The notes beneath the pieces were generated by a model. It did not search any database and was not told the origin of the DNA. It saw only the letters and a program-made list of their open reading frames with translations. A stretch of DNA of 64,000 nucleotides, from NCBI RefSeq assembly GCF_963082655.1, contig NC_081552.1, positions 69,485,465 through 69,549,464 on the forward strand, written 5' to 3'. Positions 12,485 to 23,884 of this stretch are shown here, piece by piece (position 1 is the stretch's first letter; every line of letters begins with the position of its first letter). The position numbers and the translations under genes were made by a program. The DNA is from Stomoxys calcitrans (Eukaryota; Arthropoda; Insecta; Diptera; Muscidae).

Positions 12485-13144
12485 TTATTCCTTCTTAGGC
12501 TTCCTTCGAGGTACTTTGCAAATATATGTCTGCACCACCTCTCCGTCAGCTTCTTCATCACCATTACCGAATATCTCCAGCGGACATAACTTTTGTATGG
12601 GCCGCTTTAAACACCCGTTCTGCACTTTAACTGTTGCGACTCGAACCTTCTCGTCTTTGCCTTTATTTACTTCTTCTACATTTCCCAACGGCCACCTTCC
12701 AGGAGCGGTAGCCTCGTCTTTTACAATAACCATCTGCCCAACCTTGACATTTGGTAACGATGTTTTCCATTTGCTTCTTTGCTGGAGACTGCTCAAATAG
12801 TCATTGCGCCAAAGCTTCCAGAAATCGGTCCGCATTTTCTGAATAATTTTCCACCAGTCTAGTGAACCAAGCTTATTCTGTATGCTTCTTTCTGGAATAT
12901 CTAGCAACGGCCTTCCAACTAGAAAATGTCCTGGTGTTAATATCTCGCAGTTATCATCACTGGCTGAGCACAGGGAACGAGAGTTTAACACAGCTTCTAT
13001 TTGCGATAGGAAAGTTGCCATTTCTTCATATGTTAATTTCATTTCACCAATCACCCGTCTCAAGTGATGCTTCACCGACTTCAACGCCGCCTCCCACAAT
13101 CCTCCGAAGTGAGGAGCTCCCGGCGGAATAAAATGCCACTGCAC
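12485..13144 (-). pseudogene. pol: BEL integrase, C-terminal half
   Basis: This frame encodes the end of a BEL/Pao integrase. It holds the last catalytic Glu of the DDE triad in GGLWEAALKSVKHH (E at about residue 18). The BEL C-terminal domain follows: LTPGHFLVGRPL, then LPNVKVGQMVIVKDE and the GRWPLGNVEEV stretch (DUF5641-like). The stop after about 219 residues looks natural. It is in the same frame as the upstream half at 13145-13813, from which it is cut off only by one TGA codon. It begins at a GTG directly after that stop, so it is not a separate gene. Confidence 0.9.
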
Positions 13145-13813
13145 TCATTCAGATGCTATTGTACTTGCTACATCAGAGTTCTGTTGTACCGCTTTCATAA
13201 ATTCCTCATCGAGATGCCTTGCCGCTCCAATTAAATTTGTACCATTATCCGAATACATATGGCTACTTTTTCCTCTTCTGCTGAAAAATCGTCTAAGCGC
13301 AGCCAAAAATGCTTCTGTTGTAAGATCGCTGACTGCCTCCAAATGTATTGCCTTGGTTGCCATACAGACAAATACAGCGATGTATCCTTTATAAGCACGT
13401 TGTCCTCTTCCTTTTGATAACTTCATCTGGATGGGTTCTGCATAATCAATGCCAAAGGGATGGTCAAATGGATGAGACACACAAACTCTACTCTCTGGCA
13501 GGTTTCCCATTAGTTGACCAGCAGTTTGTCGCTTGTAACGCGCACATTTGACGCATAACCGAACTGCTTTCTTTACTGCATTCTTGGCGCCAATCATCCA
13601 ATATTTGTTACGCAGCACATTTTCCATTACTTTCGCGCCACTGTGTAGCGTTTCTTTTTGTATGCCGGTAATTAGACGATCCACCAGACATCCTTTTCCC
13701 AGTAAAATCGCATGCTTCCTGTTGTAGCTTAAATAGGAATTCTCTAGCCTGCCTCCAACTCGTAACACTCCATCTTGCTTCTCGTTTATATTTCGCTTCC
13801 ATTTCTCAAACAC
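13145..13813 (-). pseudogene. pol: BEL integrase, zinc-binding and core N-terminal half
   Basis: The 222-aa frame contains the integrase zinc region (H57, C87, C90) and the catalytic core, with Asp in FGIDYAEP (about residue 123) and Asp in MYSDNGTN (about residue 189). The first histidine of the HHCC motif is not at its usual place: LITGIQKETLHSG has Gln where family members have His. The frame ends at an in-frame TGA and resumes immediately at 13144. The third catalytic residue is therefore beyond the stop, and the enzyme would be inactive without readthrough. Confidence 0.9.
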
Positions 13814-13955
13814 GAAATCTCAAACGAAAACTGATTTGCTTGTACGCTCGTAATTATTCATCGCTCTGCCTTGTCTATTTCTTCTGCAGTTAATTCATTT
13901 CCTTTTGGCTTCCGTTGAGCTCGTTCAATAAATCTTCGCACATATGCTACAATTC
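13814..13955 (-). pseudogene. pol: BEL pol linker, out of frame
   Basis: Sequence between the RNase H and integrase frames. It should encode the connecting region. The reading frame changes across it (frame of 13956-14672 versus 13145-13813), so at least one frameshift lies here. Confidence 0.6.
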
Positions 13956-14786
13956 TTAAGAGTTTTTTGTAATTAACTGCATGATGACATTGTCTTCCTG
14001 TTTATTTTCCTTTATAACTCCAATAAAAGGTTGAACCATTGAACTGGGCCAATTTTCCTTCTCCTGCAGCCAGTGTGGACCACTCCACCATAAATCGTCT
14101 TCTTTTAGCAGCTTCGGTTTCATCCCTCTTGATGCGGCATCAGCTGGATTCTCTTTAGATCGTACATGACCCCATGTAGCACTTGGAACAGCCTTTTTTA
14201 TTTCTTCTACTCTAACTCGAACAAATTTGTCCTTAACCGCTTCAGATTTTGTAATCCATGATAGTGCAATAGTTGAATCGCTCCATAAATATTTCTTTTG
14301 CTTTTGTTTAATTAATTTTTCCACACTAAGCATCAATTTCGCCAGCTTTGGCAAAGTTTTCCTATTTTTAACTGGGTTTACTTTTGATTTTGCTGCTACC
14401 AACGTTATTTTAGTTGAGGCTCGAATGTAAATTACTGCAGCAAAAGCCTTTTTCGATGCATCTGCAAACCCATGTAATTCGACTTCCATCGATGATGAAG
14501 TAGCTAACCAACGAGATATTTTTATGTTTCCTAAGCCAGGCAATGTCTTCATAATGGCATTCCATTCTTTTTTCATCTCAGCGTTTAACTCGACGTCCCA
14601 TTGCAAATCCATCACCAATAGCCTCTGGATGAATAGCTTGGCTAGCATTGTTACAGGCGCCAGCCAACCCAAGGGATCAAATATTTTGGCCAGTGTAGAT
14701 AGCGCCTTTCGCTTCGTTAGGGTTTTGTCTTCACTGATCTGAAAATAAAAAGCAAAATTATCCGTATGGGGATCCCATTGAACACC
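13956..14786 (-). pseudogene. pol: BEL RNase H / Pao peptidase-A17-like region
   Basis: The frame includes GWLAPVTMLAKLFIQ, the RNase H-like start ELHGFADASKKAFAAVIYIR, LWSDSTIALSWI, and HVRSKENPADAASRG followed by DDLWWSGPHWL. This is the region after the polymerase in BEL/Pao elements, where it degrades the RNA template. The frame is continuous with the polymerase segment upstream except for an in-frame TAG at about 14787-14789, where the family has a leucine codon before the G-[VL]-QWDP motif. The copy is non-functional. Confidence 0.88.
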
Positions 14787-14789
14787 CTA

Positions 14790-15161
14790 CGTCTTCATCA
14801 TTTCGCCTTCCTCAATCCTAACTACTTGATTGTCGCCCACATCTGGTATTGCCTCTAGTATTCTCTGCTCGTTGGACATCCATTTGCGCAGCTTGAATCC
14901 AAACTTATCCAATTGCTGGCTGATGTCCTGATAAATTTTGAAGCATTCCTGCACTGAATCAGCTCCAGTCATCAAATCATCCATGTAGAAGTCACCCTGA
15001 ATGATGGCTTGAATCTTTGGATTCCGCTTGCTGCACTCTTTCCCGATTTCAATCAGGGCTCGTTTCGCCAGAAATGGAGCACATGCAGTCCCGTAGGTGA
15101 CTGTTGTTAGAACAAACTCTTTAATCGGCATCTGTTGATTTTCCGTACATCTTCTCCACAT
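14790..15161 (-). pseudogene. pol: BEL reverse transcriptase, C-terminal palm with YMDD
   Basis: The frame has EFVLTTVTYGTACAPFLA (motif B region) and the catalytic GDFYMDDLMTGAD (YMDD at about residues 59-62), followed by the LDKFGFKLRKWMSNE thumb region typical of BEL/Pao. The N-terminal fingers and motif A, the first catalytic Asp block, are absent. Upstream, the sequence passes straight into the segment at 15165-15460, in another frame. The enzyme therefore lacks a catalytic part. Confidence 0.9.
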
Positions 15162-15164
15162 CCA

Positions 15165-15460
15165 CCTTTATCTCTTGAGACCTTTTTCATATGTCCCATA
15201 TCCAAATATTCTTTCATAAATGCACAGTATTCTTTTTTCAAATTTGCATCTCTTTCCACTTTTTTTTTGAGATTTAAAAAACGTGCTAAGGCCACTTTTC
15301 TTGAATCACCTAACTCGGTGTCCTCCTTGAATGGTAATCTCACCACCAATCTGTTGTCCTCATTTATTTGTGTTGACGTAGTAAAGAGCTGCTCGCATTT
15401 ATCTTCCTTAGAGTCGTCATCTTCACTCACTTCCTCCATTTCCCAAAACCTTTCCAGCTA
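15165..15460 (-). pseudogene. pol: BEL pol segment just before the polymerase
   Basis: It encodes FWEMEEVSEDD and then RLPFKEDTELGDSRKVALARFLNLKK, ending EYLDMGHMKKV. In BEL elements this region directly precedes the RT fingers, and the GHM(x)xV phrase is normally followed by about 100 residues with motifs 1 to A. Here it is followed within about 10 residues by sequence close to motif B, so a block is deleted at about 15160-15175. An in-frame TAG precedes it at about 15459-15461. Confidence 0.82.
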
Positions 15461-15461
15461 T

Positions 15462-15776
15462 TTTGTTACCGCCATCACAATATTTCCAGATTCATGTCCG
15501 CAAACGCTGCCACAGATAATGAGCCCAAGGGATGTTTCTTGTCCAGGTAAAGAACCAATCTTGACTACACCATTCTGGATAATTTCATGATAAAGATCTC
15601 CACAAGTCAATCCTATCAGACTTATCCCTAGCCATCCACACTGACGTCCAGGTTTTTATCAGGTTTCGCTGACGATAATGTTGACAACACCATAGCATCT
15701 ATCACGTGAACTGCATCGCTCTGGAACCGCGGTTTTATTTCAATTTGAATTATTGATTTCGATCTGCTGACTGTTG
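15462..15776 (-). pseudogene. pol: BEL protease C-terminal part and linker
   Basis: Residues such as IQIEIKPRFQ, LSSAKPDKNLDV, LTCGDLYHEIIQNGV and LPGQETSLGLIICGS match the part of BEL polyproteins after the DQGS protease (DUF1758-like). It has an in-frame stop after NLDVSVDG (about 15625-15627). The start of the domain lies beyond the mariner insertion at 15779-16375. Confidence 0.8.
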
Positions 15777-15778
15777 TA

Positions 15779-16375
15779 AAGGGTGATTTTTTTGAGGTTA
15801 GGATTTTCATGCATTAGTATTTGACAGATCACGTGGGATTTCACACATGGTGTCAAAGAGAAAGATGCTCAGTATGCTTTGACATTTCATCATGAATAGA
15901 CTTACTAACGAGCAACGCTTGCAAATCATTGAATTTTATTACCAAAATCAGTGTTCGGTTCGAAATGTGTTCATTCACCGTAACGTTGCGTCCAACAGCA
16001 TCTTTGAATAAATACGGTCCAATGATTCCACCAGCGTACAAACCACACCAAACAGTGCATTTTTCGGGATGCATGGGCAGTTCTTGAACGGCTTCTGGTT
16101 GCTCTTCACTCCAAATGCGGCAATTTTGCTTATTTACGTAGCCATTCAACCAGAAATGAGCCTCATCGCTGAACGGTGAATGAACACATTTCGAACCGAA
16201 CACTGATTTTGGTAATAAAATTCAATGATTTGCAAGCGTTGCTCGTTAGTAAGTCTATTCATGATGAAATGTCAAAGCATACTGAGCATCTTTCTCTTTG
16301 ACACCATGTCTGAAATCCCACGTGATCTGTCAAATACTAATGCATGAAAATCCTAACCTCAAAAAAATCACCCTT
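15779..16375. mobile_element. 597-bp mariner internal-deletion derivative (copy 1)
   Basis: It begins AAGGGTGATTTTTTTGAGG and ends with the complement, flanked by the TA duplication at 15777-15778 and 16376-16377. The two arms of about 200 bp are inverted copies, each containing the transposase start (MNRLTNEQRLQIIEF). Between them is about 190 bp of transposase core, SDEAHFWLNGYVNKQNC to VTVN, read on the minus strand (15853-16203). It is inserted in the BEL protease region. It lacks most of the transposase and cannot move itself. Confidence 0.92.
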
Positions 16376-16377
16376 TA

Positions 16378-17569
16378 TTACGAAGACCAACTAAATCCGT
16401 AATTAGCTTTTTCCTGGGTAATCTCGATATTTGAGCTGCCTCTTCCGATATAGACGTACGTTGAGAACCTTGATCAATTAGGGCTCTCATCAAAATTTGT
16501 TCGCCACATGCAGACTTCACTTGTACCTGTGCTGTTACCAATAAAGTAACCGCATTGCCTTCCATGGTTAGCTGGGTTCTGGCGTTTGATTTTGAAGCTC
16601 CATGCGCTTTATTTCCCTCGACGTGAAGCATTGTACCGCCGCACTTTTCGCACTTTGAATTAAATTTGAAACACTTCTTTTCTGCCGTGTGATTCAAACA
16701 CACTTTGCAAATGTTCATTTTTTCAGCCCACGCTCCTTTTTCGGTTGCTTGAAGTTTTCCAAACTTATGGCACTCTTTTAACACATGTCCTGTTAACTGA
16801 CAAAATGTGCACACTCGTTGCGATGCTTGATATGAGTGTGCTGGTCTTGCTTTTTGGCTTTTACTATCTTTTTTGACGCTAACAGCTTCTAAGGTTAAGT
16901 ACTGCTGCTCCAGAAAAGACAGCACATCCATTAGTCTCTGCACCTCTTTTGATTTCTGCACCCACTGCTCATATTTCAGCAAACCTTCCTTATCCAATTT
17001 TCTGATAAGGATCCTAGCAATGAACGGATTTGCCTCATCTACCGGCATTCCCATTGCCTTTAGCGCATGTAACGCTTCTGTAGCCGTTTCCAATAGCTTT
17101 TTTATGCTGTTGTCATATTGCATATTTATTGTCCTGTCAAACAGCGTACAGAATAGCAGTCGTTTGTTGTCGTATCTCTGCTCCAGTATTTTCCATGCAG
17201 CACTATAATTTTCTCCTGTCACTTGGAGATGCTGTATTAATCGCGCACCATCGCCTTTTACTACGCTTCTAAGCCGATAAAATTTCTCGACTTCTGACAG
17301 TCTTCTGTCATCCTCTACCAATTTGGTGAATATTTCCTTGAAAGAATTCCAATCAAAAATCTGCCCACTGAATATGGGCATTTTCAACTCTTCTAGTCGA
17401 GTTAAATTCGATGATCCTGTATTATCTATGTTTTGCACACGTTCATCAATTTTGCACGCTAACTCCAAATACTCTCCATTGAGTTCCTCAAACTTTTCAG
17501 TCAAGTCTTCTTCGTATTTGCTCTCATTAATCATCTCTACTATTGACCGTTTGTATCCAATATCCGTTT
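16378..17569 (-). pseudogene. gag: BEL gag main domain plus protease start
   Basis: About 388 aa. The DUF1759-type gag domain runs from MPIFSGQIFDWNSFKEIF to about EQQYLTLEAV. A zinc knuckle, CTFCQLTGHVLKEC (C-x2-C-x4-H-x4-C), and a second Cys-rich stretch (CKVCLNHTAEKKC, CEKCGG) follow. The aspartic protease active site MRALIDQGSQRTSIS comes after that; DQGS is usual in BEL/Pao. The last residues before 16378 are cut by the mariner insertion, and the upstream end is cut by the LINE insertion at 17570. The N-terminal gag part continues at 25380-25940. Confidence 0.9.
17554..17569. repeat. 16-bp target duplication of the LINE insertion, left copy
   Basis: TATCCAATATCCGTTT occurs here and again at 25380-25395, each joined to the expected BEL gag sequence on its outer side. 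BEL copy B has one uninterrupted copy (26637-26652, one difference). A long duplication fits target-primed reverse transcription. Confidence 0.9.
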
Positions 17570-18717
17570 TTTATACCCACCACCGGAGGATGGGGGTATA
17601 TTCATTTTGTCATTCCGTTTGCAACACATCGAAATATCCATTTCCGACCCTATAAAGTATATATATTCTTGATCAGCGTAAAAATCAAAGACGATCTAGC
17701 CATGTCTGTCCGTCAGTCTGTTGAAATCACGCTACAGGCTTTAAAAATAGAGATATTGAGCTGAAATTTTGCACGGATTCTTTTTTTGTCCATAAGCTGG
17801 ATAAGTTCGAAGATGGGCTATATCGGACTATATCTTGATATAGCCCCCATATAGACCGATCCGCCGATTTAGGGTCTTAGGCCCATAAAAGCCGCATTTA
17901 TTATCCGATTTTGTTGAAATTTGGGACACTGAGATGTGTTAGTCCCTTTGACATATTTCTTCATTTTGGTCCAGATCGGTTCAAATTTGGATATAGCTGC
18001 CATATAGACCGATTTCTTGATTTATGGTTTTGGGCCCATAAAATGCTCATTTATTGCCCGATGTCCCCGAAATTTGGAACAGTGAGTTAAGTTAAGCCCC
18101 TTGACATACGTCTGCAATATCGCACAGATCGGTCCAGATTTGGACATAGCTGCCATATAGACCGATATCTAGGTTTTAGGTTTTGGGGCCATAAAAGACG
18201 CATTTATTGTCCGATGTCGCTGAAATTTGAGACAGTGAGTTTGGTTAGGTTCTTCGACGTCCTTCTTAAATTTTGCCCAGATCAGTCTAGATTTGAATAT
18301 AGCTGCCATATAGACCGATCTCTGGATTCAAGCTTTAGGGCCCATAAAAGAGGCATTTATTGTCCGATTTCGCCGAAATTTGGGACAGTGCTTAGTGTTA
18401 GGCTCTTCGTCATGTTTATGCAACTTGGCCCAAATCGGTCCAGATTTGGATATAGCTGCCATGTAGACCGATATCTCGATTTAAAGTCTTGGCCCCATAA
18501 AAGGCGCATTTATAATCCGATTTCACTGAAATTTGACACAATGACTTATGTTCGGCTTTTCGACATCCGTGTCGTATATAGTTCAGATCGGTATGAGGTA
18601 TATGAGTATAAGGTATGAAATTTTCACCGAATTTTGATGAAAGGTGGTTTACATATATAACCGAGGTGGTGGGTATCCAAAGTTCGGCCCGGCCGAACTT
18701 AACGCCTTTTTACTTGT
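17570..18717 (+). repeat. Family M2 repeat inside the LINE tail
   Basis: It begins TTATACCCACCACCGGAGG and has the core CTATAAAGTATATATATTC and a short GTCC microsatellite. Modules with 'gatatagctgccatatagaccgat' follow. It ends GGTGGTGGGTATCCAAAG, GTTCGGCCCGGCCGAAC and CGCCTTTTTACTTG. The 134-aa frame at 18214-18618 is a translation of modules and not a gene. Confidence 0.85.
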
Positions 18718-18805
18718 TTTTTTTTTTTTTAAGTTGTTTATTTTCAAAAATTTTTTATATTAACAAGGTTGATACTATTAATAAACAAAAAAAGACTTAT
18801 TTAAA
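18718..18805. other. AT-rich spacer, possible LINE 3' tail
   Basis: A T13 run and AT-rich sequence lie between two M repeats. Its position beside the left target duplication suggests a remnant of the LINE 3' untranslated region or tail. Confidence 0.4.
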
Positions 18806-20445
18806 CCAGTAAAAACGTGCTAAGTTCGGCCGGGCCGAATCTTATATACCCTCCACCATGGATCGCATTTGTCAAGTTCTTTTCCCGGCATCTCTTCTTA
18901 GGCAAAAAAGGATATAAGAAAAGATTTGCTCTGCTATTAGAGCGATATCAAGATATGGTGCGGTTAGCACCACAATTAAATTATATGTTGGAGACCTGTG
19001 TAAAATGTCAGCCAATTCGAATAAGAATTGCGTCCTTTTGGGGGCTCAAGAAGTAAAATAGAGAGATCGATTTATATGGGAGCTGTATCTGGCTATAAAC
19101 CGATTCAGATCATAATAAACACGTATGTTGATGGTCATGAGAGGATCCGTAGTACAAAATCTCAGGCAAATCGGATAATAATTGCGCCCTCTAAAGGCTC
19201 AAGAAGTCAAGATCCCAGATCGGTTTATATGGCAGCTATATCAGGTTATGAACCGATTTGAACCTTCTTTGACACAGTTGTTGAAAGTAAGAATAAAATA
19301 CTTCATGAAAATTTTTAACCAAATCGGATAGGAATTGCGCCCTCTAGAAGCTCAAGAAGTCAAGTCCCCAGATCTGTTTATATGACAGCTATATCAGATT
19401 ATGAACCGATTTGAACCACACTTGGCACAGTTGTTGGATATCATAACAAAACACCTCGTGCAAAATTTCATTCCAATCGGATAAGAATTGCGCACTCTAG
19501 AGGCTCAAGAAGTCAAGACCCAAGATCGGTTTATATGGCAGCTATATCAGGTTATGAACCGATTTGAACCATACTTAGCACAGTTGTTGGACATAACAAC
19601 AAAACACGTCGTGCGAAATTTCATGCCAATGGGATAAGAATTGCGCACTCTAGAGGCTCAAGAAGTCAAGACCCAAGATCGGTTTATATAGCAGCTATAT
19701 CAGGTTATGGAGCGATTTGAACCATACTTGGCACAATTGTTGGATATCATAACGAAACACGTCGCGCAAAATTTCATTCCAATCGGATAAGAATTGCGCA
19801 CTCTAGAGGCTCAAGAGGTCAAGACCCAAGATCGGTTTATATGGCAGCTATATCAGGTTATGAACCGATTTGAACCATACTTAGCAAAGTTGTTGGACAT
19901 AATAACAAAACACGTCGTGCAAAATTTCATGCCAATCGGATAAGAATTGCGCACTCTAGAGGCTCAAGAAGTCAAGACCCAAGATCGGTTTATATGGCAG
20001 CTATATCAGGTTATGAACCGATTTGAACCATACTTGGCACAATTGTTGGATATTATAACGAAACACGTCGCGCAAAATTTCATTCCAATCGGATAAGAAT
20101 TGCGCACTCTAGAGGCTCAAGAAGTCAAGACCCAAGATCGGTTTATATGGCAGCTATATCAAAACATGGACCGATATAGCCCATTTACAATACCAACCGT
20201 TCTACACTAATAAGAAGTATTTGTGCAAAATTTCAAGCGGCTAGCTTTACTCCTTCGGAAGTTAGCGTGCTTTCGACAGACAGACGGACGGACGGACAGA
20301 CGGACGGACATGGCTAGATCGACATAAAATGTCACGACAATCAAGAATATATATACTTTATGGGATCTCAGACGAATATTTCGAGTAGTTACAAACAGAA
20401 TGACGAAATTAGTATACCCCCATCTTATGGTGGAGGGTATAAAAA
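18806..20445 (-). repeat. Family M1 repeat with exact 153-bp modules
   Basis: A complete minus-strand unit, from AGTAAAAACGTGCTAAGTTC with the GGCCGGGCC palindrome to GGTGGAGGGTATAAAAA. The phrase 'aggctcaag' falls at 19501, 19654, 19807, 19960 and 20113: four consecutive spacings of exactly 153 bp. The GGAC microsatellite is at 20278-20310. Confidence 0.88.
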
Positions 20446-20671
20446 GAAATGTGATATAGTACATAGCCCATGTTTGGGTTCTCAAATACTTTATATATAA
20501 AAGTTAGACTTAATTATGATCTATACATATTTACATGAATTTTGATTTATGTTCGGATATCTTTTTATATATACTTGTAGTGAAAAAATTTACAAAAACA
20601 TTACTTAAATATTATTGAAGTATAAAAGAAAGTTAGAGGAAGTAAAAGGAAAATTAAAAAATGCATCGGGT

Positions 20672-22660
20672 TTAATTGGCAATCCACCAAAAAATTTCTT
20701 TGTTTAAATTTCTCCTCTCAATTGAATCTTTGTTTGAAATAGAAGTATCAAACCTTAGCTCATTACTTATGATTAGATTATTTCTTACAGCCTTTATATT
20801 GGCCCTCCTATATAGATGGTAAAATATCGGGATACCTTGTCGATTTTGAATAAATTCTTGAGTGTCTAAAAATATGAATGCTTCAGGGGGCACATATCCT
20901 GTAACTAAACAGTTAGAGATGTATTTGTGGTCTACATAATAAGGCGCTTTAATTAAGTTGTTTGAAGTACATTGTGTACTTTTAGCAATATGATTTCTTA
21001 TTAGCTTTATTATAAAATTATCTATCCTTATGACATCTGCTACTTCATACAGTCTTTTGTTAGGTATATATTTAACAAAGTCACTTTCCGCTGACCTATA
21101 TAATAAAGTACAGGCCCGTAAACATTTTCTCTCAAATTTCCTTAGCATTTCCATATACGATGGCGATATATTGAACCGTATGGGACAACCGTAAGATAAA
21201 ATGGGTCTTACAAGAGATTTATATAGTAAAAGTTTTACTGACGAAGTTATATCTCTTGAATGAAACAGTTTTCTGTGCCGGAAAAAAGAGCCTCTTGCCT
21301 TCTGGATTTGAATCTTTATATGATCGTGAAAGTATAGGAACTTATCTAAATAAAACCCTAAATATCTAACTTTTTCCTTATTTGGGATATTTTGATGGTT
21401 TGGGGATTTGATTCCGAATGATTTCCAATATTTTCGTACATTATAATTGCATTTGCCCACTGGTGGGCGAAAAAGTATCATCTCACATTTATCATAGTTA
21501 ATAGACATATTCCAATTTGTCGAATATCTTACCACCAGGTCAAATTTGTCCTGCAAATTCCTGTTTATTCCTTTCACATTATCATCAGCGTGATATACTA
21601 TTATGTCATCGGCATATCCTATGGAATTCATCATATTGGATAACAAATCGTGAATGTAAATATTAAATAATGTAGGGGCATTCACTGTGCCTTGTTGTAG
21701 GCCATTGATCATTATAAATTCCCTTGATCGCATTTCGTTGCGGTCGGACACGAAAAAGTACCTTTCATTTAACATATTATGAAGTAAAACTACAAGACTG
21801 AAAGGAAATTCATATTTTAATAGTTTAAAAAATAATCCAGGGATCCAGATACTATCAAATGCTTTCTGAAAGTCAATAAGGCAAGCTCCTATGCATAATC
21901 GTCTATTGAAGTTCCATTCTATAAAGGAAATTAGATTGTGTGTGGCGTGAACAGTGGAATGATTATGCTTAAACCCGAATTGGTTCTCGGTTCCGATTGC
22001 GCGGTTTTCCATGGCTTTTATCATCCTATTGTTAACACACATTTCAAAAATGTTGCTTATATTTGGAAGAAGAGTTATCGCTCGAAAATTTCTAGGATCG
22101 CTTGGGTCTTTCCCTTTCTTGGGGAAAGTTACAACTCTGCCAGTTTTCCAGTGTTGTGGAAAATGGGAATTACTAATCAAGGAGTTAAAGAGCCCACAGT
22201 AGATGTGAACTAATTTTTCGGGAATGTATTTTAGTGCTACAGACATTTTTCCCTTTAAACTCTTAAAAATGTATAAAAGTTCATCAATTGTCACGAAATT
22301 CTCATCTAACGTTGTGTGAGTTGATGCGATATCCAGAAAATCTGTGTTCCGATTTATGTTGTCTACAAAAGAAGATTTTTTCTCCAAAAATCGATCGAAA
22401 TATTCTGTTACCTCCTTGTGCACTGCATTCTCTCTGTCATAATCTTTCTTCCCATAAGTAGCCTCTAAGAACGAGCGTAATGTATCTAGGACCTGAACCC
22501 TGTCCCTTATAAGAAAATTATTCGAACTAGCTTCTGTCTCGAGGTTATTAGTATCAATATTGACTTTCTCAAGAAGATATGTATCCTCCTCCGAAATTCG
22601 TATAACATCTATCTCATCGAAATCATTCCTTCGGTACAGTTGCTTCGGCGAAAATTTCAA
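20672..22660 (-). pseudogene. LINE ORF2, reverse transcriptase
   Basis: The 662-aa frame has the non-LTR polymerase motifs in order: VVTFPKKGKDPSDPRNFRAI (about 177-195), motif A CLIDFQKAFDSIW (about 260-272), motif B GLQQGTVNAPTLFNIYI (about 320-336) and the catalytic IGYADDIIVYH (YADD about 349-352). A thumb follows, then LSYGCPIRFN and FERKCLRACT near the C-terminus, as in Jockey-group elements. I see no RNase H domain. The frame is intact but is separated from the endonuclease by two frame changes. It would copy the element RNA at the nicked target. Confidence 0.9.
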
Positions 22661-22850
22661 CAGAGTTCTGGGGCCTAAGACTACTTAACTTTCTAGCGTG
22701 ATAGGTATTTAGTGATATTCTAAGGTTCTCCTGAATTAGTTTGCGGGTTAGTCTAAGTTTGGCCTTCTGAGTCCTAATAAATTCGTCTGTCATACATGTC
22801 TGTAATCTACTATGCTGTTTGATCGTTGTCAGCAGTCTGTTTTTCTCCTT
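22661..22850 (-). pseudogene. LINE ORF2 linker with frameshifts
   Basis: A third frame here reads LLTTIKQHSRLQTCMTDEFI and KLRLTRKLIQENLRISLNTY, the expected helical linker between endonuclease and polymerase. It lies in neither neighbouring frame, so there is one frameshift at each side (near 22855 and near 22660). Confidence 0.75.
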
Positions 22851-23873
22851 TTAAAGTTTTCTAAGTACTGCCGAATCAAATACCTTAAAGTGATCCCTTT
22901 CCCTGTATTTCGGAGTCGTTTCCTCGATAGATCTTAATATCATTCGATCTATGGTCTTCAAATTATCGTCAATATCATCGTTAGTTAACCTGGTATCATT
23001 TGGGATTCTCAGGGAGTCCAAGGATCTATTTATTCTTTTCTGAAAATCATTCCATTTCGTCTTTCTATAATTCAGGTTGTATTTCCCCTCGGACCCCATC
23101 AAATAAAGAGGTTGGCTTCCAACTTTCCTCGATGCACTTATATGTATCGCATGATGGTCACTGTCGTATGGTATCGTTTCCAGGCAATTAATCGAAAAAT
23201 GTTGACCTTGGATATCAATTCGATAATCGGCAATGCATATATCTAAGTATGAACCGCTTCGCGGAAATGATGGTGAGCTAGACGCATATAATTTGCATTT
23301 GAAATTAATATCATTTTCAGCCAACCAGTTCTTTAATACTGTTCCTTTGTGGTTATCTACCTGATTGCCCCAGTCCTTATGCTTTGAGTTCAAATCACCA
23401 GCTAAAATGTAATAATTATCAAGTGAATCGAGATTCAAGGACTCAAAAAGTCTGTGAATTTCATTCTTAAAAAACGAATCGTTATTACCCGATGGATAGT
23501 ACGCCGATATTATAAAAATTGTCTCATTGGAACAAGATTTTATTTTTATTATACATGTCTCAAGATATTTAAAAGATCTTATGACATTATTACTATACGT
23601 TTCGTACCTTATTCCCTTTTTAATTAAAATGGCTGTGCCCCCACCGCATTTAGAGTTTTTCCTGTCGTTTCTAATCATATAATAGTTATCAAAGAACAGT
23701 TTATGGTTCTTATTAAGCTTTGTTTCATTCAAAAGAGCCAGGTCTGACTTGAACTTATTGAGAAAATTTGACAAATCATAACGCCTATCTAATCTTATCA
23801 GTGAATTTACATTTATATGGATCAGGTTCATGATTCTGCTTGTATTATTGGGATCAATAGTATTTGAGCCCAT
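22851..23873 (-). pseudogene. LINE ORF2, apurinic-like endonuclease
   Basis: About 340 aa with all the usual catalytic landmarks: HINVNSL near the start, LLNETKLN (Glu), ISAYYPSG (Tyr), LAGDLNSKHKDWGN (Asp and Asn), PSFPRSGSYLDICIAD and YDSDHHAIHI (Ser-Asp-His). This domain nicks the chromosomal target for priming. The likely native start is MNLIHINVNSL at about residue 15, but the frame opens 14 residues earlier. The frame stops after SAVLRKL, just before the linker frameshift. Confidence 0.9.
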
Positions 23874-23884
23874 TAGACATCAAT

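Noticed and set aside
15135..15590. 151-aa plus-strand frame
   Set aside because: It is antisense to BEL pol, whose motifs are on the minus strand.
18214..18618. 134-aa plus-strand frame
   Set aside because: It is made entirely of M2 modules and contains no known domain.
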